A stretch of DNA of 13,448 nt from Candidatus Omnitrophota bacterium. Lineage in GTDB: Bacteria > Omnitrophota > Gorgyraeia > Aquiviventales > Aquiviventaceae. A program made the translations under genes and the position numbers. This document shows positions 7,980-13,448 of this stretch, piece after piece; positions within the stretch are counted from its first letter, which is position 1, and the number at the start of each line of letters is the position of its first letter. Under the pieces are notes generated by a model that was not told where the DNA came from, made no database searches, and saw only the letters and a program-made list of their open reading frames with translations. The stretch spans positions 31,493 through 44,940 of the forward strand of contig JAHFGZ010000003.1 in assembly GCA_023247155.1 (NCBI GenBank). Direction: 5' to 3'.

Positions 7980-9070
7980 GCCCCGACCCGGAAGTGGATG
8001 ACGTCGCCGTCCTGGACGACGTACTCCTTCCCTTCCAGCCGCAGCAGCCCCTGGGAGCGCGCGGCGGCCTCGCTGCCGCAGCGCAGCAGCGTCTCGGCCG
8101 GGATGACCTCCGCGCGGATGAACTGGCGCTCGAAGTCGGTGTGGATGACGCCGGCCGCCTGGGGCGCCTTGGTCCCGCGCGGCACGGTCCAGGCCTGGAG
8201 GATCTTCGAGGCGGTCGTGAAGAAGGTCACCAGGCGCAGGAGCGCGTAGCCTTCGCGGACCACCGCGGGCAGCGCCGACTCCGTCATCCCCCACTCCCGC
8301 ATCATGGCGCGCCGGTCGTCCGGCTCCAGCTCGACCAGCTCGGCCTCGAGCTTGGCGCAGCAGACGATGGCGCGCGCGCCCTCGCGCTCGGCCAGGGCGC
8401 GCACCCGCGCCACCGGCTCGGCGGCCGCGGCCTCAGCGCCTTCCCCGACGTTGGCCGCGTAGAGCACAGGCTTCCCGCTCAGCAGCTCGACGCCGAACGT
8501 CTTCGGATGGGCCTGCGGGACGAGTTCCAGGCCCCGGATCGGCGTCCCTGCCGCCAGCGCGGCGTGCCAGCGATCAAGCTGCTCGATGAGCGCGGCCGCG
8601 TGCGTGTCGCCGCCCTTGGCCAGCTTCCGCTCCTTCTCCCGCCGGCGCTCCACCACGTCCAGGTCCTTCAGCATCAGCTCCGCGTTGACGACCTCGATGT
8701 CGCGCAGCGGGTCCACCGCGCCCATCGGATGGGCGACGTGGCTCTCCTCGAAACACCGCACGACGTGCAGCAGCGCATCCACGCCGGCGATGTGGCTGAG
8801 GAACTGGTTGCCCAGCCCCTCCCCTCGATGGGCGCCCTTCACCAGGCCGGCGATGTCCACGACCTCCAGGCTCGTCGGGATCACCCGCTCCGGCGCGAGG
8901 AGCGTGGTCAGCGCGTCCAGACGGCGATCCGCCACCGGGGCGACGCCCGCGTGCTGATCAATCGTGGTGAAGGGGTACGGCGCCACCGCCGCGTGAGCGG
9001 CGGTGAGCGCGTTGAACAGCGTCGACTTCCCCGCGTTCGGCAGCCCAACGAGCCCGAGCTTCGCGCCCAT
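7976..9070 (-). CDS. ychF: Redox-regulated ribosome-associated ATPase YchF (Obg-like)
   Basis: YchF/Ola1 proteins are TRAFAC P-loop NTPases that bind ribosomes and hydrolyse ATP rather than GTP. At 364 residues this is the standard length. The P-loop GLPNAGKST is at 9-17, the switch segment VDIAGLVKGAHRGEGLGNQFL at about 71-91 carries the family's HRGEGLGN signature, and the base-recognition motif is NVGE at 207-210. The NxxE form in place of NKxD is the family's explanation for ATP preference. A coiled-coil/helical insertion lies around 120-175 and a TGS domain occupies about 281-363. The gene lies five bases after the EamA-like gene and overlaps the next gene by four. A GGAAA sequence upstream is only a weak ribosome binding site. 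Confidence 0.97.
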   Translation of the reverse strand: MGAKLGLVGLPNAGKSTLFNALTAAHAAVAPYPFTTIDQHAGVAPVADRRLDALTTLLAPERVIPTSLEVVDIAGLVKGAHRGEGLGNQFLSHIAGVDALLHVVRCFEESHVAHPMGAVDPLRDIEVVNAELMLKDLDVVERRREKERKLAKGGDTHAAALIEQLDRWHAALAAGTPIRGLELVPQAHPKTFGVELLSGKPVLYAANVGEGAEAAAAEPVARVRALAEREGARAIVCCAKLEAELVELEPDDRRAMMREWGMTESALPAVVREGYALLRLVTFFTTASKILQAWTVPRGTKAPQAAGVIHTDFERQFIRAEVIPAETLLRCGSEAAARSQGLLRLEGKEYVVQDGDVIHFRVGA

Positions 9071-9075
9071 CGCAA

Positions 9076-9495
9076 TTATTTCCGCAAGAGGAAGACCCCG
9101 GCGACCACCAGCAGCACGCCCGCCAGGCGCGGGAGCGTCAGCGGCTCCCGCAGCACCCACCAGCCCAGGAGCGCCGCCACCAGCGGATAGGCGCCGGCCA
9201 CCGGCGTCACCTGGGAGATCGCCCCGGACCGGAGCGCATGGTAGAACGCGAGCTGCCCCACGAAGCTCGCGAGGAACCCGCCGCTCATCAACAGCAACAC
9301 GGAGAGCCACGACAGGCTCCGCAGCGCCGTCACCGGCGCCAGCGTCCAGCCGAAGACGAGCAGGCCGGCCATCACCCCGAAGCTCCGGACGACCACCGCC
9401 GCCGTCGGCGAGCCGCTCCCCAGCCCGACCTTCTCCATCAGCGGGACCACGCCCCAGATACCGGCCGTCAGCAACGCCCAGAGAAATGCCGTCAT
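9076..9495 (-). CDS. Small EamA/DMT-superfamily membrane transporter, single domain
   Basis: This 139-residue, strongly hydrophobic protein has about five likely membrane helices (around residues 3-17, 32-50, 62-82, 96-114 and 119-137). It matches a single EamA repeat: the segment GQLAFYHALRSGAISQVTPV followed by a PLVAALLGWWVLREPLT stretch is the typical second half of an EamA domain. Full-length DMT exporters carry two such repeats in about 300 residues. One-repeat proteins of about 140 residues are a known group expected to dimerise, so this is probably not a truncation. The start is supported by GAGGGGG just upstream of the ATG. The substrate is unknown. It sits between the THEP1-like NTPase and ychF with short gaps. 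Confidence 0.88.
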   Translation of the reverse strand: MTAFLWALLTAGIWGVVPLMEKVGLGSGSPTAAVVVRSFGVMAGLLVFGWTLAPVTALRSLSWLSVLLLMSGGFLASFVGQLAFYHALRSGAISQVTPVAGAYPLVAALLGWWVLREPLTLPRLAGVLLVVAGVFLLRK

Positions 9496-9509
9496 GCGCC
9501 CCCTCTCCG

Positions 9510-10241
9510 TTACTGGTGCCGAAACTGCTGCCAGAGCCGCCGGAAGCGGCTCTCATAGACCAACTGGTAGAGCGCCTGCTTGTCCGGGAAGGCGCGGGCC
9601 ACCGCCTCGCGCAGCGCCGCCTGCTGGATCTCGATATCGATGAGCGGGACATCCCCCGAGACGATCAGCTCGCAGATCCGGTCCGCCTGCCGCTGGAGCG
9701 CGCGGACCGCCTCGTCCTCCGCGCAGAGCGCTTGGAGGCGCGCGGCGAGCTCCTCCTCGATCGCCTCCCGGTTGGCGCTCGTGAGCGGGATGAGCTCCAC
9801 GTCGCGGCGGCGCTTGAGGGCGTCGAGGAACGGGAGCGGCGCCGTCCCCGCCGTCGCCACGATGGAGGGGCCGCGGTCGAACGCCTCCTGCACCGCCTGC
9901 GCAAACGCCGCGGAGCAGAACTCCATCTTCCCGAGCTCGTCCAGGAACAGCACGAAGGCCCGCTGGACGGCGCGCCGGATCACCGGCACCGCCACGCCGT
10001 CCAGCACCGAGACGTTGACCCGGTAGGGCCCGACCCGCACCCCCTCCGCCATCCGCCGGTGCGCCAGCAGCACCTGCCGGCCGTCGAGCGGGCTGAGCCA
10101 GAACCCCATCCGCTGCTCCTGCTCCCGCAGCTCCTCGGTGAGGAACCCGTCGATGGCGCAGGACCGCAGCGCCTGGACCAGCCGCTTCATCAGGGTGGTC
10201 TTGCCGACGCCGGGGCGACCCACAATCAGGAGGTGCTTCAT
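9510..10241 (-). CDS. THEP1-like nucleoside triphosphatase with C-terminal extension
   Basis: This 243-residue P-loop NTPase resembles the THEP1 (NTPase_1) family, whose members hydrolyse nucleoside triphosphates in vitro and have no settled cellular role. Walker A is GRPGVGKTT at residues 8-16. A GFLTEE segment follows at 32-37, and Walker B is FLFLDELGKMEF-like at about 97-108 (Asp101, Glu102). The family core is expected to end near residue 165, after SANREAIEEEL. The remaining 75 or so residues are not part of the known fold. They look helical and charged, with a distinctive acidic-hydrophobic segment VPLIDIEIQ at about 198-206 and an aromatic and arginine-rich end (ALYQLVYESRFRRLWQQF). 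No Shine-Dalgarno sequence precedes the ATG, but the N-terminus fits the family exactly. Confidence 0.85.
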   Translation of the reverse strand: MKHLLIVGRPGVGKTTLMKRLVQALRSCAIDGFLTEELREQEQRMGFWLSPLDGRQVLLAHRRMAEGVRVGPYRVNVSVLDGVAVPVIRRAVQRAFVLFLDELGKMEFCSAAFAQAVQEAFDRGPSIVATAGTAPLPFLDALKRRRDVELIPLTSANREAIEEELAARLQALCAEDEAVRALQRQADRICELIVSGDVPLIDIEIQQAALREAVARAFPDKQALYQLVYESRFRRLWQQFRHQ

Positions 10242-10263
10242 CCGGGGAGGGACGACGGACCGC

Positions 10264-10683
10264 TTACTCGGACGTGCGCGGGAACGGCCGCTGCTTGGTC
10301 TCCTGCTGGAAGTACGGGAGGGTCGGCAGGATCGGGGCGAACCCCTCCGGGTACGGCAGGAAGAAGGTCACCATCTCATACGCGCCGACGCCGGTGCGGA
10401 CGAGCCCTTTGAAGAGGCCGTAGGCCACGCCGGTGAAGAGGCTGCCGGCCGTGTCGCTGGCCGAGTAGCGCTGGTCAAGGTTCAGCGGAATCTCGAGCCA
10501 GCCGCCGAGGGCGTTGGAGAGCCCGCGGCCCAGTTTGGCGAAGGCCGGGTGCAGGTTATAGCGGCCCATGACCTCATCGACGCGGTCCGGCTGGCCGGAT
10601 GCCGGCGGGTGGTCCGCCCACCCGGCCGACCCCCCCGCCATCAGCAGGCATCCCGCGATCACCAGCCATCGTGTGACCGTCAT
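10264..10683 (-). CDS. Secreted exosortase system-associated protein, TIGR04073-like
   Basis: This 139-residue protein has a signal peptide: a short basic start, a hydrophobic core at about 6-19 and a likely cleavage after GWA (residue 23), so it should be exported. The mature part contains AFAKLGRGLSNALGGWLEIP at about 47-66, then a glycine-rich amphipathic stretch (TGVAYGLFKGLVRTGVGAYE) and a proline-rich end with FFLPYPEG. This order (KLGRGxxNxxxGWLEIP, glycine-rich segment, then PxP) is what I recall of the TIGR04073 'exosortase system-associated' family of unknown function. No exosortase or PEP-CTERM protein lies in the window. The start is well supported by GGGAGG four bases before the ATG. 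It begins 11 bases after the radC stop, directly downstream of the radC hairpin. Confidence 0.78.
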   Translation of the reverse strand: MTVTRWLVIAGCLLMAGGSAGWADHPPASGQPDRVDEVMGRYNLHPAFAKLGRGLSNALGGWLEIPLNLDQRYSASDTAGSLFTGVAYGLFKGLVRTGVGAYEMVTFFLPYPEGFAPILPTLPYFQQETKQRPFPRTSE

Positions 10684-10694
10684 GAGTCCTCCCT

Positions 10695-11465
10695 CTATGA
10701 CTGTCCCGGGACCACGTCCCTGTTTCGCTTACCTCGTCCGATGGCGAAAGAGGGACGCGGTCTCCTCATGTGTACGCCGGCCGCCCGCAGGCTGACCACG
10801 CCGTCCGCGCCCACGATCAGGTGATCCACCACCTCGATCCCGAGCAGCGCGCCCGCTGCCGCCAGCCGCTTCGTGATCTCCACGTCATGCGCGGACGGCG
10901 CGGGGTCGCCCGACGGGTGGTTGTGCGCCACGATGACCGCGGCCGCGCAGGCCGCGATCGCCTCCTTGAAGAGCTCCCGCGGATGGACGAGGGTGGCGGA
11001 GAGGCTGCCGATCGCGATGGGGCTGATCCGGATGAGCCGATGGCGGTTGTCAAGCAGCAGGGCGACGACATGCTCCTTCTGCCGGTCGAGGAGCTGGGGG
11101 CGCAGCACCGCCGCGGCCGCCTCGACGCTGTCGATCATCGGGCGGGGCTCCCGTGGCGCGCGGGTCAAGCGCCGGGCGACCTCGACCGCCGCCTTCAGCT
11201 GTACCGCCTTCGCCGGCCCGATCCCGTGGATGCCGGAGAGCTGCTCCACCGAGGCCCCGCCGATGCCCTGCAGCGTGCCGAAGGCCGCCAGCAGCCGCCG
11301 GGCGCTGACCAGCACCGACTCGCCCGCCACGCCGCGGCCCAGGAGGCAGGCGAGCAGCTCCTGCTCCGAGAGCGCGTCGGCGCCCAGCGCGGTGAGCCGC
11401 TCCCGCGGCCGCTCCGAGCGCGGCAGGTCCCGGACCGTCAGCGTCTGGGTCATGGGGGCTGCCAT
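10695..11465 (-). CDS. radC: RadC family JAMM/MPN protein with repeat-encoded C-terminal tail
   Basis: RadC-family (UPF0758) proteins have a helix-hairpin-helix segment followed by a JAMM/MPN metalloprotease-like domain; their role in DNA repair is uncertain. The N-terminal motif DLPRSERPRERL is at 13-24 and the helix-hairpin-helix (SGIHGIGPAKAVQLKAA) near 77-93. The zinc site is complete: Glu131, and HNHPSGDPAPSAHD at 181-194 (His181, His183, Asp194). The family normally ends shortly after the VVSLRAAG segment at 223-230. Here the frame continues for about 23 more residues, rich in arginine, from Arg234. That tail is encoded by an inverted repeat (10708-10764). The ATG at 11465 lies four bases after the PQ-loop gene; a second in-frame ATG four codons later (11453) is possible. 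Confidence 0.93.
   Translation of the reverse strand: MAAPMTQTLTVRDLPRSERPRERLTALGADALSEQELLACLLGRGVAGESVLVSARRLLAAFGTLQGIGGASVEQLSGIHGIGPAKAVQLKAAVEVARRLTRAPREPRPMIDSVEAAAAVLRPQLLDRQKEHVVALLLDNRHRLIRISPIAIGSLSATLVHPRELFKEAIAACAAAVIVAHNHPSGDPAPSAHDVEITKRLAAAGALLGIEVVDHLIVGADGVVSLRAAGVHMRRPRPSFAIGRGKRNRDVVPGQS
10708..10764. repeat. Imperfect inverted repeat (hairpin) within the radC 3' end
   Basis: Two 21-base arms (10708-10728 and 10744-10764) match at 18 of 21 positions around a 15-base loop. The core of the arms is a CGTCCCT/AGGGACG pair followed by TTTCGC/GCGAAA. In the radC reading frame the element covers codons 234 to about 254, just after the point where the conserved protein ends. 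It looks like a small palindromic repeat that entered or replaced the original end of the gene. In the transcript it would fold immediately upstream of the TIGR04073-like gene's ribosome binding site. It lacks a U-tract, so it is not a typical intrinsic terminator. Confidence 0.7.
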
Positions 11466-11469
11466 CCTA

Positions 11470-11721
11470 TCACACTCGGTATCGGAGAATCTGCAGCACG
11501 ACGAGGGAAAACAGCCCGAAGTTGGCGGCCGTGAACACCCGGAACACCGCGTCGGGCGAGTGCAGGCCGGCGGGCAGCATCAGCACCAGGCAGCCCCACA
11601 CGCCGACCGCCCACCAGAGGCTCACGTCCTGCGAGGACTTCCGCCGCTGGATCCGGATGATGAGCGGGATGTTCCACAGCGGCAGGATCACCGCTGCGAG
11701 CATCCCGATCGCGTCGCTCAT
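11470..11721 (-). CDS. Small PQ-loop/SemiSWEET-like membrane protein
   Basis: This 83-residue protein has three likely membrane helices (about 7-22, 37-53 and 63-79), the size and topology of a single PQ-loop repeat as in bacterial SemiSWEET transporters. The segment LPLWNIPLIIRIQRRKSSQDVSL at 13-35 resembles the PQ-loop pattern of a proline turn, a hydrophobic stretch, basic residues, a KS(S/T) turn and SL, although the PQ pair itself is replaced. SemiSWEETs work as dimers and move sugars, but the substrate here is unknown. I start at the ATG at 11721, where homologue-like sequence begins. A TTG two codons upstream with GAGGG in front of it is an alternative, and the frame is open further upstream. 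The stop is four bases before radC. Confidence 0.65.
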   Translation of the reverse strand: MSDAIGMLAAVILPLWNIPLIIRIQRRKSSQDVSLWWAVGVWGCLVLMLPAGLHSPDAVFRVFTAANFGLFSLVVLQILRYRV

Positions 11722-11734
11722 CGCCAAGACGCCC

Positions 11735-12100
11735 TCATGCGGCGCGGAGCACGCGGGTGTCGGCCAGCCGGTCGCCCCAGTGCCGGCCCGCCCGGTCATG
11801 CGACAGGGCGTAGAGCCCGGTGAGCCCCATGGCGAGGTTGACGAGCGGGAGGACCCAGAGCAGGTTGCGGACGGCCGAGGCCACGAAGGTGCAGCGCGCC
11901 TGGCTCGGCCCCACGACCACCTGCAGCCCCATGAGGCGCTTGCCGATGCTCTGCCCCTCGAAGAGCCCGTCCCGCAGGAGCCAGTAGCCGGTGCTGGCGA
12001 TCCAGCCCAGGCCCCCGAAGAACGCGCCGAGGCTCAAGAAGAGCAGGAGGTCGATGAGCCACGCGTAGAGGCGCGATTGCACGAGATCGGGTTTCGCCAT
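11735..12100 (-). CDS. RDD family membrane protein
   Basis: This 121-residue membrane protein of the RDD family begins with the diagnostic R-x-x-A-x-x-I-D pattern (RLYAWLIDLLL at 10-20). It continues with the EGQSIGKRLMGLQVV segment at 48-62 and ends with GRHWGDRLADTRV at 105-117, where the family's second conserved Arg-Asp cluster lies. Two to three membrane helices are visible at about 14-40 and 78-98. RDD proteins are usually annotated as putative transporters or membrane accessory proteins, and their function is generally unknown. It begins 20 bases after the nth stop and ends 13 bases before the PQ-loop gene; the two small membrane proteins may be cotranscribed. No strong ribosome binding site is seen. 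Confidence 0.85.
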   Translation of the reverse strand: MAKPDLVQSRLYAWLIDLLLFLSLGAFFGGLGWIASTGYWLLRDGLFEGQSIGKRLMGLQVVVGPSQARCTFVASAVRNLLWVLPLVNLAMGLTGLYALSHDRAGRHWGDRLADTRVLRAA

Positions 12101-12120
12101 CGCTCGATTACTTTACCACA

Positions 12121-12771
12121 TCACCGGGAATGGGTCACCCCGAGTTTGGGACAGACCCGCGCCAAGGGACAGCGGCTGCACCAGGGCGAGACGGGCTGGC
12201 ACAGGTTCTGGCCGAGCGTGACGAGGAGGTCGTTGTAGGTGCGCCAGTGCCGCCGGGGGAGCCGCCGCCGGAGCGCGTGCTCGGTCTGCTCCGGCGTCTT
12301 CGTGCGCACGTAGCCCCACCGGTTGCTGATCCGATGGACGTGCGTGTCGACGCAGATGCCGTCCTTGTCGAACGCCAGCGTCACGACGAGATTCGCCGTT
12401 TTGCGCCCGACCCCCTTGATCGTCAGCAGCTCCTCCAGCTCGTCCGGCACCCGGCCGCCGTAGCGGTCGCGCAGCGTGCGGCACACCGCCAGGATGGTCC
12501 GCGCCTTCGTGCGGTAGAACCCGACCGGGTAGATGGCGCGCTCGATGGCCGCCGGCGAACGCGTCAGCATCCGCGCCGGCGTGCGCGCCAGGCGAAAGAG
12601 CCGTTGGGAGGCTGCGCGGGTGACGGCGTCCTTGGTGCGCAGGCTCAGCAGGCAGCTGATGAGCGTTGTGAAGGGGTCGTCCCGGTAGTGGCCGACGACC
12701 GGGATCTCCCACCGCCGGATGAGCCGCTTCACCGTACGCAGGACTGGAGCGATGTTCCGATTCGTGATCAT
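12121..12771 (-). CDS. nth: Endonuclease III (bifunctional DNA glycosylase/AP lyase)
   Basis: This base-excision repair enzyme removes oxidised pyrimidines and cleaves the resulting abasic site. The 216-residue length is typical. The helix-hairpin-helix KGVGRKTANLVV at 119-130 carries the catalytic lysine (Lys124), and VDTHVHRISNR at 141-151 carries the catalytic aspartate (Asp142). The C-terminal 4Fe-4S cluster is complete with the family spacing C-x6-C-x2-C-x5-C (Cys191, 198, 201, 207). The ATG at 12771 is chosen because the conserved protein starts within a few residues of it. The same frame stays open upstream through the hairpin repeat and on into antiphase trpC sequence, so an automatic caller could extend it wrongly. 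No clear Shine-Dalgarno sequence precedes the ATG. Confidence 0.95.
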   Translation of the reverse strand: MITNRNIAPVLRTVKRLIRRWEIPVVGHYRDDPFTTLISCLLSLRTKDAVTRAASQRLFRLARTPARMLTRSPAAIERAIYPVGFYRTKARTILAVCRTLRDRYGGRVPDELEELLTIKGVGRKTANLVVTLAFDKDGICVDTHVHRISNRWGYVRTKTPEQTEHALRRRLPRRHWRTYNDLLVTLGQNLCQPVSPWCSRCPLARVCPKLGVTHSR

Positions 12772-12786
12772 GAACAATGGGACGGG

Positions 12787-12814
12787 GTAAAAATGGGTCC
12801 GTAAAAATGGGTCC
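12787..12814. repeat. Two tandem copies of a 14-base unit
   Basis: The unit GTAAAAATGGGTCC occurs twice in direct tandem (12787-12800 and 12801-12814), and both copies are followed by G. A degenerate third copy (AATGGGACGGGG, from about 12776) precedes them. The second copy is also the outer part of the left arm of the adjacent hairpin. The arrangement suggests duplication of a repeat end or a remnant of a second inserted unit. Confidence 0.8.
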
Positions 12815-12870
12815 GGGTGTATTTTTCTCTTGGCCGGGCTCAGGAAAAATAGACCCGGACCCATTTTTAC
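12801..12870. repeat. Near-perfect 27-base inverted repeat overlapping the trpC stop codon
   Basis: The arms 12801-12827 and 12844-12870 pair at 26 of 27 positions around a 16-base loop, giving a very stable hairpin with A+T-rich ends (GTAAAAAT) and a GGGTCCGGG core. It fills most of the 95-base gap between trpC and nth. On the minus strand, its first bases form the last codon and TAA stop of trpC. It resembles palindromic repeats of the REP/MITE class and may also act as a transcription attenuator or RNA stabiliser at the trpC 3' end. No transposase of any kind lies in the window. Confidence 0.88.
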
Positions 12871-13448
12871 CAGGTGCCGGCGAAGAGCTCCCGGACCTTG
12901 GCCGCCGGGTCGGGGGCGGTCATCAGCGCCTCGCCCACGAGCACCGCGTGGACGCCGAGGCGCCGCATCCGCCGGATGTCCTCGGCGGTCTGGACGCCGC
13001 TCTCGGCGACGACCACCTTCCCTGACGGGACCTTGGGCATGAGCCGCGCGGAGAGCTCCGCGTCCATCGCGAGCGTGTCGAGATCCCGGTGGTTGATGCC
13101 GATGACGCCAGCACCGGCCCGCACCGCCCGGGCGAGCTCCTCTTCCGCGTGGACCTCCACGAGCGGCTCCAGGCCCAGTCCTTCGGCCGCCTGGAGGCAC
13201 GCGGCGAGCTGTCCCTCGCTGAGGATGCGCACGATGAGCAGCACCGCGTCGGCCTCGTAGAGCGCCGCCTCGTACACTTGGTAGGGGTCCACGATGAAAT
13301 CCTTGCGCAGCGCCGGGATCTGGGTGAACTGCTTGGCGTCGCGCAGGAAATCCGAGTGGCCGCCGAAGTACGTCTCGTCGGTCAGCACCGAGAGCGCGGC
13401 GGCCCCGGCGGCCTCGAGCGTCTGGGCCAGGCTCACCGGGTCGAACCG
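12867..13448 (-). CDS. trpC: Indole-3-glycerol-phosphate synthase, 5' end cut off by window edge
   Basis: This enzyme closes the indole ring, turning carboxyphenylamino-deoxyribulose phosphate into indole-3-glycerol phosphate, the substrate of TrpA. The 193 codons present cover the C-terminal three-quarters of the TIM barrel. They include SVLTDETYFGG, the catalytic lysine in ALRKDFIVDP, EPLVEVH with the catalytic glutamate, IGINHRDLDT and VVAESGV with the second catalytic glutamate, then HAVLVGEAL. The usual INNRDL reads INHRDL. A GTG at 13436 is internal, because conserved RFDPV sequence precedes it; the true start is outside the window. The stop codon lies within the hairpin repeat, so the natural C-terminus may have been slightly altered. 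It is separated from trpBA by nine other genes. Confidence 0.95.
   Translation of the reverse strand, partial: RFDPVSLAQTLEAAGAAALSVLTDETYFGGHSDFLRDAKQFTQIPALRKDFIVDPYQVYEAALYEADAVLLIVRILSEGQLAACLQAAEGLGLEPLVEVHAEEELARAVRAGAGVIGINHRDLDTLAMDAELSARLMPKVPSGKVVVAESGVQTAEDIRRMRRLGVHAVLVGEALMTAPDPAAKVRELFAGTW

Noticed and set aside
7976..9652. Longer ychF reading frame (558 codons)
   Set aside because: The extra upstream part is out-of-frame sequence of the EamA-like gene. The YchF family starts at the MGAKLGLVG sequence at 9070.
12100..12123. A+T-richer gap before the RDD gene as a promoter
   Set aside because: A TAAAGT-like -10 can be drawn, but no acceptable -35 lies at 16-18 bases, so I do not call it.
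12801..12870. Classical intrinsic terminator after trpC
   Set aside because: The stem is strong, but on the minus strand it is followed by ATTTTTAC as part of the repeat unit rather than a free U-tract beyond the stem. The same sequence is duplicated in tandem, so repeat is the better call, although some termination is possible.
12772..13200. N-terminal extension of nth through the repeat into trpC territory (359-codon frame)
   Set aside because: The upstream part is the repeat plus trpC read out of frame. The conserved endonuclease III starts at the ATG at 12771, and the total would far exceed family length.

Overview
The window is G+C-rich chromosomal DNA (very roughly two-thirds G+C by eye). 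All 15 genes lie on the minus strand and are packed almost end to end, with most junctions overlapping or separated by fewer than 25 bases. The content is mainly housekeeping. One gene, a secreted TIGR04073-type 'exosortase system-associated' protein, points to an uncultured Gram-negative lineage with an exosortase/PEP-CTERM system. An Omnitrophota- or PVC-like bacterium would fit this, but the window has no rRNA or other decisive marker, so the assignment is tentative.

In the direction of transcription (high to low coordinates), the window opens inside trpC (indole-3-glycerol-phosphate synthase), whose 5' end is cut off. A strong hairpin repeat follows, then nth (endonuclease III), an RDD membrane protein, a single PQ-loop/SemiSWEET-like membrane protein, radC, the TIGR04073 secreted protein, a THEP1-like NTPase with an unexplained C-terminal tail, a one-domain EamA/DMT transporter, ychF and an ornithine cyclodeaminase/alanine dehydrogenase family enzyme.

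A near-consensus sigma70-type promoter sits in the 52-base gap before trpB, so close to the trpB start that the message should be almost leaderless. It probably drives trpB-trpA-manC-like-ruvX-M16 peptidase-rpe-pgm, which are contiguous or overlapping down to the left edge. TrpB and TrpA make tryptophan from the product of TrpC. The manC-like enzyme and the phosphohexomutase could together make an activated sugar such as GDP-mannose. Rpe serves the pentose phosphate pathway. RuvX and the M16 peptidase are common fillers in such operons.

The least ordinary features are two hairpin repeats, each lying over the 3' end of a gene. One (12801-12870) holds the trpC stop codon. The other (10708-10764) lies inside the radC reading frame and encodes an extra C-terminal tail of about 23 residues. 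Also notable are the split trp locus (trpC separated from trpBA by nine unrelated genes, with no trpF here), the near-leaderless trpB, and the THEP1 C-terminal extension. I found no CRISPR array, tRNA, rRNA, prophage or transposase gene, and no gene-free stretch longer than about 100 bases.
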